From Oscillospiraceae bacterium (GTDB taxonomy: Bacteria; Bacillota; Clostridia; Oscillospirales; Ruminococcaceae), in assembly GCA_017536625.1 (NCBI GenBank), contig JAFXGY010000018.1, forward strand, positions 1-64,000: a DNA stretch of 64,000 nucleotides. Direction: 5' to 3'. Below the pieces are notes generated by a model. It had not been told where the DNA came from. It ran no database searches and worked only from the letters and a program-made list of their open reading frames with translations. The translations under genes were made by a program, and so were the position numbers. Below are positions 15,076-23,318 of this stretch, piece after piece. Every line of letters starts with the position of its first letter. The stretch's first letter is position 1.

Positions 15076-16533
15076 ATGAAACGTGATGAAAGAAATCTCA
15101 GTATGCTCACAGATTTTTATGAGCTTACAATGATGAACGGCTACCTTGAAAAAGGAATGGGCGATACCGTTGCGGTTTTTGATGTTTTCTTCCGCACCAT
15201 TCCGGATAACGGCGGCTTTGCGATTTTCGCCGGGCTGGAACAGCTCATCGATTACATGAAAAACCTCAGTTTCACCGAGGAAGATATCGAATATCTCCGC
15301 ACGAAGAAGTGTTTTTCTGAAACTTTCCTTGATTACCTCCGCCATTTTGAATTCAAATGCGACGTCTGGAGCGTTCCGGAAGGCACCCCCATCTTCCCCC
15401 GTGAACCTATCATAGTTATCAAAGGACCGGCAATTCAGGCACAGTTTGTTGAAACCGTAACCCTTCTTATGGCGAACCACCAGAGCCTTATTGCCACAAA
15501 GGCCAACAGAATAGTCCGCGCCGCCCAGGGCAGACCGGTTATGGAATTCGGTTCCCGCCGCGCCCAGAACGCCGATGCGGCTATTCTTGGCGCAAGGGCC
15601 GCATATATCGGCGGAGTGGGCGCAACCGCCTGCGCCATTGCGGACCGTGATTACGGCGTTCCCGCAGTCGGCACCATGGCGCACAGCTGGGTTCAGCTTA
15701 TGGGTTCCGAATATGAAGCCTTCAAAGCCTATGCGGAAACTTACCCCAATAACTGCACCCTTCTTGTGGATACCTATAACGTGCTCAAATCCGGCGTTCC
15801 CAACGCAATCAAAGTTTTTGACGAAGTGCTTAAACCGAAAGGCATTCGCCCCAAGGGAATCCGAATCGATTCCGGCGATATCGCCTATCTTTCCGTAAAA
15901 GCGAGAAAGATGCTTGACGAAGCGGGATATCCTGATTGCGGAATCGTCGCTTCCAACTCCCTTGATGAATATATCATCCGCGACCTTATTCTTCAGGGCG
16001 CTTCCATCAACAGCTTCGGCGTGGGCGAAAATCTTATCACCGCAAAAAGCGACCCTGTCTTTGGCTGTGTTTATAAACTTGCGGCCGTTGAAAGAGAAGG
16101 CAAACTTAAACCGGTAATCAAAATAAGCGAATCCGTCGGCAAAATCACCATTCCGGATTTCAAGACCTTCTATCGCTTCTATTCCAAAGAAAACGGCAAG
16201 GCGGTGGCGGATTATATCACCCTTTATGATGAACCCGCTCCGAACACCGAAGAGCCCATCGAGATTTTTGACCCCCAGAGCACCTGGAAGAAGAAAACCC
16301 TTACCGACGTTGTGGCAAAACAGATGCTTGTTCCGATTTTTGTGGGCGGTGAATGCGTTTATGAATGTCCTTCCCTTCCGGAAATCAAAAAATACTGTGC
16401 CGAACAGCTTGAAACCCTTTGGGACGAAGTCAAGCGCTTTGAATATCCCCATAAATATTACGTTGACCTTTCCCCGAAACTTTGGAATATCCAGCAGGAT
16501 CTTCTTTCTGAAGCAAACGGAAAATGGGAATAA
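15076..16533 (+). CDS. pncB: Nicotinate phosphoribosyltransferase
   Basis: 485 residues, the longer Firmicutes type. Converts nicotinate and PRPP (with ATP) to nicotinate mononucleotide in NAD salvage. Visible family features: LTDFYELTMMNGYL at the N-terminus, the GSRRAQNADAA loop near residue 157, GTMAHSW with the catalytic histidine region near residue 199, and RIDSGDIAYLS. Start after AAAGGAGTG. Single-gene transcript with its own promoter and terminator. Confidence 0.95.
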   Translation: MKRDERNLSMLTDFYELTMMNGYLEKGMGDTVAVFDVFFRTIPDNGGFAIFAGLEQLIDYMKNLSFTEEDIEYLRTKKCFSETFLDYLRHFEFKCDVWSVPEGTPIFPREPIIVIKGPAIQAQFVETVTLLMANHQSLIATKANRIVRAAQGRPVMEFGSRRAQNADAAILGARAAYIGGVGATACAIADRDYGVPAVGTMAHSWVQLMGSEYEAFKAYAETYPNNCTLLVDTYNVLKSGVPNAIKVFDEVLKPKGIRPKGIRIDSGDIAYLSVKARKMLDEAGYPDCGIVASNSLDEYIIRDLILQGASINSFGVGENLITAKSDPVFGCVYKLAAVEREGKLKPVIKISESVGKITIPDFKTFYRFYSKENGKAVADYITLYDEPAPNTEEPIEIFDPQSTWKKKTLTDVVAKQMLVPIFVGGECVYECPSLPEIKKYCAEQLETLWDEVKRFEYPHKYYVDLSPKLWNIQQDLLSEANGKWE

Positions 16534-16541
16534 ACCGTGAT

Positions 16542-16574
16542 AAAAAGCCGTGCTCAAAATGAGCACGGCTTTTT
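16542..16574. terminator. Bidirectional terminator
   Basis: AAAAAGCCGTGCTCA / TGAGCACGGCTTTTT stem with a 3-base loop between pncB and the lipoprotein cluster. Confidence 0.85.
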
Positions 16575-16597
16575 TGTTTTATGAGCATGGCTTAGCA

Positions 16598-18259
16598 TCA
16601 GCTTTCATCTCTGTAATAGCTGTCTTTTACGGAAACAAGAATCCAGTTTTCGCCCTGCTTTTCAAATTTCATTTCCGCGGTTCCTGCTTCTTCGCAGCCA
16701 ACGTGGTAAATATAAGCTTTTGCGGTCATTTCGTTTTCCGTTTGCGAAATAATTTCGGAATTTCCGTAGGATTTAACCCCGTATCCTCTGGAATACCAAA
16801 CCCGATAGGCTTTTCCGCCGAATTCGATTATATGGATTTTCAGCGCATCCGTATCAAAAAGTTCCGGCGCAAGATATTCTCCGAGATATTCCTTTATTTC
16901 ATCTTCCGTTTTGAAATTGGTAATTTCACGGCATTCCTCTATCATCTGATTTTCGAACCAGCCGGAATATTCTTCGCTTTTCGCTTCTTCCCCTGTAACT
17001 ATGGCGTCCGGCTGCTTATCAAAAGCTCCGGGACCGGGATCGGTTTTATAGAGCATCGCAAGATATTCGTCCTTTGTTTCTGCGCCGAAGTTATCGTCCT
17101 CAACTTCATTGAGAGCCAAAATATGCTTTTCAATAAGTTCCGGTTCCTTTGTTTCGATTGCCGCAAAGCGTTCGTAAACTTCCACCTTTTCTGCAAAGGA
17201 AAGAACGGACATTGGCAAAAAATTGTAATGATATTCCTTTATAACATAACCAAAACAAATTTTGCTGCCGTAAAATTCCGGAATTTCGCCTTTTATATCG
17301 CTTTCTTTTACCGCAAAGGTGATATCAAGGCATTCATCACCGGCAAAAACCGGAAATTTATCCTCGTCGCCGTTTATCGCTTCAAAAAAATATATGGGTT
17401 CCTCGCTCGTCATTCTATCGTCATAAATAAGGCAGTCCGCCTGAACAGCGCCGGTAAAAACCGCCTCTATTCCTTCCGTTTCGTTCCCGCGGATTTTTTC
17501 AAGGGTCCATTGCCCGATGGTATCGCCGACTGCAATTTCTTTTTCTTCGCCGTCAATGCCAAGACGGAATTTATAATAAACCTTTTCGCTTTCTTCGGCA
17601 TAGGGAACATAGCTTATATAATTGAATCCCCCATCAGGCAGAAGTTTTACGGTGAGCTTTCTGTATTTATCATCTTCGATATTTTCATGCTTTATAAAGA
17701 GATAAAAATCCACCGTATCGCCGGTTTCCTCGATGTTTCTGATCTCTATCACCGGGTCTTCGGTTATATAAACCGGCCCGAAAGGATAATACCAGCCTTC
17801 GCCTTCAACTTCATTATAATGGATCGTATCCCTCAAAGGTTCCGGTTCGATTCCGAAATACTCATAAGCGAAGGATTCAAAAACATCCGCGGGAAAAGCG
17901 CTGTACGGATAATTTTCCGCCATAACATCTTCCCTTTTTTCATCACCGAGCATGCTGCCTATGCGATAAAGCACGTCGCCATCCATGCCGAAATCATGGA
18001 AGTTTTCATAGGAGGTATTGCTTCGGTAAAAGCTGAAATCGCCTTTTGCGCGGTAATTTCCGTTTTCGTCCTTTTTTGCCCCGAAGGAAAGAATGATTTC
18101 ATCATAAAGGGCTTCCCTGTCCTTTTCTTCGGCCAGGTCTTTTGTATCTTCGGGCATCGGAATCATTTCTTCCTGCTTTTCGGGAATTTCGCCGTTTTTA
18201 CAGGAAGCAAAGGAAAGCACCATAACAAAAGCAAGCAAAAGTGCAAAAATTTTCTTCAT
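16598..18259 (-). CDS. Lipoprotein, repeat-domain family, C-terminal IseA-like
   Basis: 553 residues; lipobox FASC, Cys20. Three parts can be seen: domain A (about 50-205) with ALYDEIILSFGAKK, YPYSAFPADVF and LLPDGGFNYISY; domain B (about 215-350) starting at VGDTIGQW; and a C-terminal domain (about 430-553) whose FKTEDEIKEYLGEYL and final GENWILVSV strand recall IseA/YoeB-type cell-wall endopeptidase inhibitors, a tentative match. Last of the four-gene cluster, 12 bases after the previous stop. Likely acts at the outer face of the membrane. Confidence 0.72.
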   Translation of the reverse strand: MKKIFALLLAFVMVLSFASCKNGEIPEKQEEMIPMPEDTKDLAEEKDREALYDEIILSFGAKKDENGNYRAKGDFSFYRSNTSYENFHDFGMDGDVLYRIGSMLGDEKREDVMAENYPYSAFPADVFESFAYEYFGIEPEPLRDTIHYNEVEGEGWYYPFGPVYITEDPVIEIRNIEETGDTVDFYLFIKHENIEDDKYRKLTVKLLPDGGFNYISYVPYAEESEKVYYKFRLGIDGEEKEIAVGDTIGQWTLEKIRGNETEGIEAVFTGAVQADCLIYDDRMTSEEPIYFFEAINGDEDKFPVFAGDECLDITFAVKESDIKGEIPEFYGSKICFGYVIKEYHYNFLPMSVLSFAEKVEVYERFAAIETKEPELIEKHILALNEVEDDNFGAETKDEYLAMLYKTDPGPGAFDKQPDAIVTGEEAKSEEYSGWFENQMIEECREITNFKTEDEIKEYLGEYLAPELFDTDALKIHIIEFGGKAYRVWYSRGYGVKSYGNSEIISQTENEMTAKAYIYHVGCEEAGTAEMKFEKQGENWILVSVKDSYYRDES

Positions 18260-18271
18260 AAAATCATCTCC

Positions 18272-19960
18272 TTATCCTTTGGTAAAGCTGACATAGTTGT
18301 AACCGCCGTTTTCATCAAACAGCTGCTTTACCGTAAGGGTCATGTCATAATCCTCCTGTACGGAATAATCGACAGTTATATCAAAAATCACCATTTCCCC
18401 GGCTTCGCTGATATCGTTTATTATGATATCGGGAATTTCACCTTTGCCGGGAGCGCCGGTATGGATATAATAGCAATCATATTCTTCATAGTAAAAATCT
18501 CTTTTGCGAAGTTCTTCCGCCTTTGTGCCGAAGAATTTTTCCGCCGCAGGTTCAAAATATTCCGCCGGATATGCCCAGCCGGTGTTTTCGCCGAAGGGTG
18601 AAGCAAAGGTTTTTTCCAGCTCTTCCTGCGAAATTCCAAGCCTGTGCATATGATTAAAATACCAGATGTAATAAAAATAATCCGTTATACTTTTTGTATC
18701 GGAAAAACCTTTCGGTGCGAAGGTATCGCAAAAGCTGTCCGCCGGATAAAAGTTTCCGTTCTTTCCTTTTTCCGCACCGAAGTTGATGAGCATTTCCTCA
18801 TATCGGGGAAGAATTCCTTTTGATTCTATCTCGATATCCGAAACTTCGAATCTGTCCGCAGTCATGGTGAATGCATAATTAATGGTAATTCCGGTTATGG
18901 TTACCTTCGCGTTCGCGGTTTCTTCCCAATCAAGATTCGGCTTCTTCCCGAAGTCCTCCGGCATATCAAGAAGATAATGGCTGCTTGCTCCTGTGCCGAA
19001 TTCTTCCGAAACGAGATATGGCATTCTTTCGATGTCGCTTTCGTTCAGACAAAAATCATAGGCTTCTTCCAAAAGTACATTTCTTTCGATATAGCCTTCA
19101 AAGCTCGCTTTTCCGTCAAAATGAGCACGCACTTTAATCATTTTTCCGCTTTCATCATACTGCACCGAAAGTTCTGCAAGAACCCATTCGCCAATGGTAT
19201 CCCCCACCGAAAGTTCTTTTCCTTCGCCGTTTTTTCCCACCGCGAAAACCGCAGATTCTTCTTCCTCCTTCGGTTTTTCATCCGGAAGATAGCTTATATA
19301 ATTATATCCCCCTTCCGGAAGCAGCTTTGCCGTTAAAACCATGTCATAAACTTCCCAGCCTTCGATGTCCGAATCGAGGGATATGTGGAAAACGATATTT
19401 TCTCCCTTTTCTTCAATATCTCTGATTATAATGGCGGGGGAAATTCCGACTCCGCCGCCTCCGCCGATATGATAATAATCCTTTTCCGCGTTATAAAGTT
19501 CCCCTTTGCGGAGTTCTTCCGCAGGAACGCCGAAATATTCAAAAATCGCAGGTTCATAATATTCCGAAGGATATGCCCAGCCCATATTTTCGCCCGCTCC
19601 GCTGAAAAGTTCAAGCCTTTCTTCGTGGCTGTATTCCTTATTGAAATAGAATATCGCCCAGCTGAAATAGCTGTTTTCATCAAGCTTTTTTCCGTCCTCA
19701 AAGCCATCGGTAAGGTTATAAAGGCTGACGGTTTTGTTGATTCTGATTATTCCGTCTTCGCCTTTTTTTGCGCCGAAATTAAGGATTATCTCTTCATAAA
19801 GTTCCTCTTTCGTTTTTTCCTCTTCCTTTTCCGGAATTTCTTCCGGGGCGGAAAGTTTGCTTTTGATTTCGGGAATTTCTTCCTGCGGTTCTTCGTTTTT
19901 GCAGGAAGCAAGGGAAAGAATCATTATAACCGCAAGCAAAGCGGCAATGGCTTTTTTCAT
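18272..19960 (-). CDS. Lipoprotein with duplicated domain A
   Basis: 562 residues from the ATG at 19960; lipobox LASC, Cys20. Architecture A-B-A: A1 (about 65-235) has NFGAKKG, GWAYPSEYYEPAIFEYFG, ELRKGELY and LLPEGGYNYISYLP; B follows at VGDTIGEW; A2 (about 405-562) repeats NFGAEKG, GWAYPAEYFEPAAEKFFG, ELRKRDFY and GGYNYVSF. The two A copies are clearly an internal duplication. Has its own ECF-like promoter element 25 bases upstream as well as lying in the cluster. Function unknown. Confidence 0.75.
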   Translation of the reverse strand: MKKAIAALLAVIMILSLASCKNEEPQEEIPEIKSKLSAPEEIPEKEEEKTKEELYEEIILNFGAKKGEDGIIRINKTVSLYNLTDGFEDGKKLDENSYFSWAIFYFNKEYSHEERLELFSGAGENMGWAYPSEYYEPAIFEYFGVPAEELRKGELYNAEKDYYHIGGGGGVGISPAIIIRDIEEKGENIVFHISLDSDIEGWEVYDMVLTAKLLPEGGYNYISYLPDEKPKEEEESAVFAVGKNGEGKELSVGDTIGEWVLAELSVQYDESGKMIKVRAHFDGKASFEGYIERNVLLEEAYDFCLNESDIERMPYLVSEEFGTGASSHYLLDMPEDFGKKPNLDWEETANAKVTITGITINYAFTMTADRFEVSDIEIESKGILPRYEEMLINFGAEKGKNGNFYPADSFCDTFAPKGFSDTKSITDYFYYIWYFNHMHRLGISQEELEKTFASPFGENTGWAYPAEYFEPAAEKFFGTKAEELRKRDFYYEEYDCYYIHTGAPGKGEIPDIIINDISEAGEMVIFDITVDYSVQEDYDMTLTVKQLFDENGGYNYVSFTKG

Positions 19961-19984
19961 TTTTTCATCTTCTTTCGGAAATAT

Positions 19985-20024
19985 TTTCATATATATAGTG
20001 TCTGTTTCCTTTGGTTTTGTTGCA
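19985..20024 (-). promoter_or_regulatory. ECF-sigma-like promoter element (copy 2)
   Basis: Minus strand TGCAAC (20019-20024), 17 bases, ACACTATATATATGAAA (19985-20001). Both blocks and the spacing are identical to 7170-7209. It sits in the 77-base gap before the lipoprotein gene at 19960. Confidence 0.6.
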
Positions 20025-20037
20025 GTTTTTGGGGAAA

Positions 20038-20934
20038 TCATCCGCATTCAATGGTTTTCATCTTTTGGGAATAAACATCCGCGCAGTAATGAATTATCCT
20101 TGGGTCATTTTTATCTATGGCGGAAAAGGAACCATTGAAAAGCGAAACAAAGGAAACCTCCAACGGAATTTCAAAAGGCTCGGTTCCGTCATTGATGCTT
20201 CCAAAAAGGAATTTTCCCTCCGCCGTTTCGGCAATGAAATCCCCATGGAAGGTTCCGTGAATTTTTGAAAAAACTTCGTCCGCAGCGTAATCAATGGGTG
20301 CGAAATCGTTCATCCCGATATCGTTCACTTTGAAGGCAAAAAGCCTTCCCTCTTCGTCAATATAAAGCAGATCCGGGAAATAATAGGTTTCGTCCGCATC
20401 GCCAAGGCAGAAATCCTTCACGTTTTCCGCAATCGGATATTTTTCTTTCGTATCATAGGAAAAATTGCAGAGAAGGCCTTTTTCATCAAGAATCACTGCG
20501 GAAAGCTGGTTTGGAACAGCCTTTTTGGAATCGGATTCCACCTTTTTCCATTCCTTTTCCCATGTATCAAAATAAAAAACGCTGTTATCCTTCATACGAA
20601 GAGCGTCGGATTCGAAGAAAAGTGCTTCCGGCAGAAAAACTTCCGTATCATAAAGTCCTTTCACCGTTCCGTCTTTGAAAAGAACCGTGAAAATATCGAA
20701 ATCATAGGCATAAAAATCCTTTACGTTTTCTTCAATCTTTGTGAATTTTTCCGCTTCGATGTTATATTCAAGGAAAAGCCCCTTTTCCGTAAGGCAATAA
20801 ATTCTGTCTTCCATGGTCACGGTTTTTATGAAAAAATCGCCTTCCTCAAAAAGATTTTCGCCTTTTCCGAAGAACAACACACAGCAAAGAACAATCAGAA
20901 ATCCCGCAAGAATTATAAAAAATCTTTTCTTCAT
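20038..20934 (-). CDS. Membrane-anchored protein, possible RCC1-like propeller
   Basis: 298 residues from the ATG at 20934, which follows AGGAGGAAAACC; the longer TTG frame starts inside that site. One N-terminal membrane anchor (about residues 4-22, FFIILAGFLIVLCCVLFFG), no lipobox. The rest is beta-rich with recurring units of the form ENVKDF-x-LFKDGTVKG and LLYIDEEGRLFAF, which recall RCC1-type propeller blades; this is tentative. Twelve bases after the upstream lipoprotein stop. Confidence 0.65.
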   Translation of the reverse strand: MKKRFFIILAGFLIVLCCVLFFGKGENLFEEGDFFIKTVTMEDRIYCLTEKGLFLEYNIEAEKFTKIEENVKDFYAYDFDIFTVLFKDGTVKGLYDTEVFLPEALFFESDALRMKDNSVFYFDTWEKEWKKVESDSKKAVPNQLSAVILDEKGLLCNFSYDTKEKYPIAENVKDFCLGDADETYYFPDLLYIDEEGRLFAFKVNDIGMNDFAPIDYAADEVFSKIHGTFHGDFIAETAEGKFLFGSINDGTEPFEIPLEVSFVSLFNGSFSAIDKNDPRIIHYCADVYSQKMKTIECG

Positions 20935-20945
20935 GGTTTTCCTCC

Positions 20946-22061
20946 TCAATGGGTATCGTCATAATTTTTCGTGAAAAAGATTTCGTTGGAAAGATACTTC
21001 CAGCTTCCGTCATCATTGACCTGAACGGTCAAAACGGAACTTTGGGTGATATGATAACCGTCAACCGCGCTGTGAAGATCGACCCAGAGTTCAAGGATTT
21101 TTCCGTTTTCGGCGATTTTCGTCACCCTCGGCATCGGGTATGCTCCGCCATAGCCGCTTTCCATATTATAAGTATCCTTTTCCGGGTCATAGCAATATTT
21201 CCCGGCCATGGCTTTAATTTCCCCGCTGCTGAAAAGATAATATTTTCCCAAAAGCTCCTCCACAAAATCCGCGGGATATATTGGGTAATATTCATCATTT
21301 TTGATTCTTCCCGCTGCCTTTTCCAAGCGGTAAGCGTGGTCGAAGAGCATCGAAAAATATGGGGTTTCTGAAATATAATTTTCTTCGTCATAATTTTCGT
21401 TAAGCCCTGAACCGAAATAGGAAAGCTTTTCGTCAAATTCCGGAAAAGGCTTCGAAACATCTTCCCATCTGTCATAAAAAACGGCGGATTCTTCCGTTTT
21501 TTCCCGGAAAAGCTCCGCAAATTCCGCAGCCTTCGCCGGGGCATAATAATATGCCCGGTGTTCCTGGTTTTCTCCCCATTTTTTAAGGATAAAGGTTTTT
21601 TCCCCATAAAAATTCACCGCAATGAACCCGCCGTTCGAAGCAGAGAAAACCGTTCCGGAAAAGCATTTTTCCTGCGGTTCATAATCCTTTGCTTCTTCCC
21701 ATTTTTCAGGTTCGAGGAAGGCGATTATATATTCGAGCTGTTTTGCGGAAACCGCTTTTGAATCCGAAATTTCGGTATCGACCCGGATTATATCTTCCGG
21801 CATTGGTTCCTCATCTTTCAGAAGTTTCTTTTTGGGTTCTTCCTGCAAAATTTCTTCATATTCCGATGTGTTTTCTTCGGGAGGATCTTTCTTTTTCGGT
21901 TTTTCCGGCGCGATAATAGTTTCTTCCTTAAAATCTTCCGGTTTTTCAAAATGAATTTCTTCTGCTTCATCATTTCGCGGCGGAATATCTTCCGGTTTTT
22001 CCGCCCCGCAGGAAGAAAAAACAAAAGCCAGAATCATTGCCGCGATAAAAAATCTTTTCAT
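20946..22061 (-). CDS. Lipoprotein, first gene of the cluster
   Basis: 371 residues; lipobox FSSC, Cys18, then a long Glu/Lys/Pro-rich linker (about 20-95) that should span part of the wall. The C-terminal part (about 240-365) is a divergent copy of the A-type domain found in the other cluster proteins: FDHAYRLEKAAG, YPADFVEELLGKYY, a TYNMESGYGG segment and a final GSWKYLS strand. A strong sigma-A promoter lies upstream. Function unknown; extracytoplasmic. Confidence 0.72.
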   Translation of the reverse strand: MKRFFIAAMILAFVFSSCGAEKPEDIPPRNDEAEEIHFEKPEDFKEETIIAPEKPKKKDPPEENTSEYEEILQEEPKKKLLKDEEPMPEDIIRVDTEISDSKAVSAKQLEYIIAFLEPEKWEEAKDYEPQEKCFSGTVFSASNGGFIAVNFYGEKTFILKKWGENQEHRAYYYAPAKAAEFAELFREKTEESAVFYDRWEDVSKPFPEFDEKLSYFGSGLNENYDEENYISETPYFSMLFDHAYRLEKAAGRIKNDEYYPIYPADFVEELLGKYYLFSSGEIKAMAGKYCYDPEKDTYNMESGYGGAYPMPRVTKIAENGKILELWVDLHSAVDGYHITQSSVLTVQVNDDGSWKYLSNEIFFTKNYDDTH

Positions 22062-22111
22062 GCTGTTTTCCTCCGTTTTTATATTTTACTCTTGTCTAAA
22101 TCTTTGAATTT

Positions 22112-22140
22112 ATTTTACAACCGTAAAATATTTTTGTCAA
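22112..22140 (-). promoter_or_regulatory. Promoter of the lipoprotein cluster
   Basis: Minus strand TTGACA (22135-22140), 17 bases, TAAAAT (22112-22117). Confidence 0.75.
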
Positions 22141-22177
22141 TACTTTATTCCGCAGAGGAATAAAATTTTTTTAAATC

Positions 22178-22222
22178 TCTGTGACCGCGTCACAGAAAAA
22201 CCCATCGGCAGCCTGATATAAT
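22178..22222 (+). promoter_or_regulatory. Superoxide reductase promoter with Crp/Fnr-like site
   Basis: Palindrome TCTGTGAC-CGC-GTCACAGA (22178-22196), then TATAAT (22217-22222). The palindrome centre is about 41-42 bases before the expected start site, and no good -35 is present, the arrangement of class II activated promoters of the Crp/Fnr family. The half site TGTGA fits that family although the inner spacing is 5 rather than 6. Confidence 0.6.
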
Positions 22223-22303
22223 AAAGCCACAGAACAAAACAAACCTTCAAAAAATGAAGGTCATGAATAAATCTTGATTATTTTTTAAACGGAGGAAATT
22301 ATT

Positions 22304-22678
22304 ATGAAAAAATTCTATATTTGTGAACATTGCGGAAACGTTGTTGAAATGGTAAAGGATACCGGTGTTCCGGTTATGTGCTGCGGCCAGAAGATGACCC
22401 TTCTTGAACCCGGCACCGTTGAAGCCAGCCACGAAAAACACATTCCCGTTGCAAAGGTTGAAGGAAACACCGTTACCGTAACCGTCGGTTCCGTCGAACA
22501 CCCCATGAGCGAAGAACACAGCATCCTTTGGGTATATCTTGAAACCGATAAAGGCGGCCTTCGCAAAAACCTTGAACCCGGAAAAGCCCCGAAGGCTGTT
22601 TTCCTCCTCGAAGATGAAAAACCCCTTGCGGTTTATGCATACTGCAATCTCCACGGTCTTTGGAAAGCCGATATCTGA
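22304..22678 (+). CDS. dfx: Desulfoferrodoxin (superoxide reductase, 2Fe type)
   Basis: 124 residues. Reduces superoxide to hydrogen peroxide without making oxygen, in the cytosol of anaerobes. The N-terminal desulforedoxin-like centre uses Cys7, Cys10, Cys26 and Cys27. The catalytic iron site has His46, His66, His72, Cys114 and His117, all present, with EKH around Glu44-Lys45 at the active site. Start after GGAGG. Forms an operon with the ferritin gene 35 bases downstream. Confidence 0.97.
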   Translation: MKKFYICEHCGNVVEMVKDTGVPVMCCGQKMTLLEPGTVEASHEKHIPVAKVEGNTVTVTVGSVEHPMSEEHSILWVYLETDKGGLRKNLEPGKAPKAVFLLEDEKPLAVYAYCNLHGLWKADI

Positions 22679-22713
22679 TTTTTAATCGCACACAGAAAGG
22701 GAGTGATTACCCC

Positions 22714-23226
22714 ATGATGGACCAAAAAGTTTTTGAACTGCTCAACCAGCAGATAAACAAGGAATTTTATTCCGCATATCTTTATCTTGATTTTTCAAAT
22801 TATTTCAATTCAAAAGGTCTTGATGGCTTTGCCAACTGGTATATGATTCAGGCACAGGAAGAACGTGACCACGCCATGCTTTTTTATAAGTATCTTCAGA
22901 ACGAAGGAAAATCCGTGGTACTCGAAGCTGTTCCGAAGCCGGATAAGGTTTTTGAAAACGGCATGGAAGTCCTTAAAGCCGGGCTCGAACATGAAGAATA
23001 CGTCACTTCTCTTATCAACAATATTTATTCCGCCGCCCAGGAAGTTCGGGATTACCGAACCATGCAGTTCCTTGATTGGTTTGTTAAGGAACAGGGTGAA
23101 GAGGAAACCAACGCAAACGGACTTATTTCCAAAATGGAACTTTTCGGTTCCGATCCCAGAAGCCTTTATATGCTCAACCAGGAACTTGCCGCAAGAACCT
23201 ATTCCCCGCCATCACTTGTTTTATAA
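22714..23226 (+). CDS. ftnA: Ferritin
   Basis: 170 residues, non-haem bacterial ferritin. Four-helix bundle with ferroxidase-site residues visible in NKEFYSAYLYLDFSNYF, AQEERDHAMLFYKY (E-x-x-H) and FVKEQGEEETN. Stores iron and lowers Fenton chemistry, a natural partner of superoxide reductase. Start ATG at 22714 (or 22717) follows AAAGGGAGTG; the longer frame from 22660 overlaps the previous gene. Confidence 0.96.
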   Translation: MMDQKVFELLNQQINKEFYSAYLYLDFSNYFNSKGLDGFANWYMIQAQEERDHAMLFYKYLQNEGKSVVLEAVPKPDKVFENGMEVLKAGLEHEEYVTSLINNIYSAAQEVRDYRTMQFLDWFVKEQGEEETNANGLISKMELFGSDPRSLYMLNQELAARTYSPPSLVL

Positions 23227-23235
23227 AAAAAAGAT

Positions 23236-23270
23236 AAAATCCCGTGCTCAAATTTGAGCACGGGATTTTT
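23236..23270. terminator. Bidirectional terminator
   Basis: Perfect palindrome centred on AAATTT with arms AAATCCCGTGCTC / GAGCACGGGATTT, between ferritin (+) and the giant gene (-). Confidence 0.85.
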
Positions 23271-23318
23271 TTAATGCAGTTATTCGATTTGGTTTATGCT
23301 TCGGACCGAAGATTCGGC

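Noticed and set aside
14932..16566. 544-codon open frame on the minus strand over pncB
   Set aside because: Antisense shadow of pncB, which has full family motifs.
16550..18601. 683-codon open frame on the plus strand across the lipoprotein genes
   Set aside because: Shadow frame opposite two lipoprotein genes with clear lipoboxes; no ribosome-binding site, Phe-rich product.
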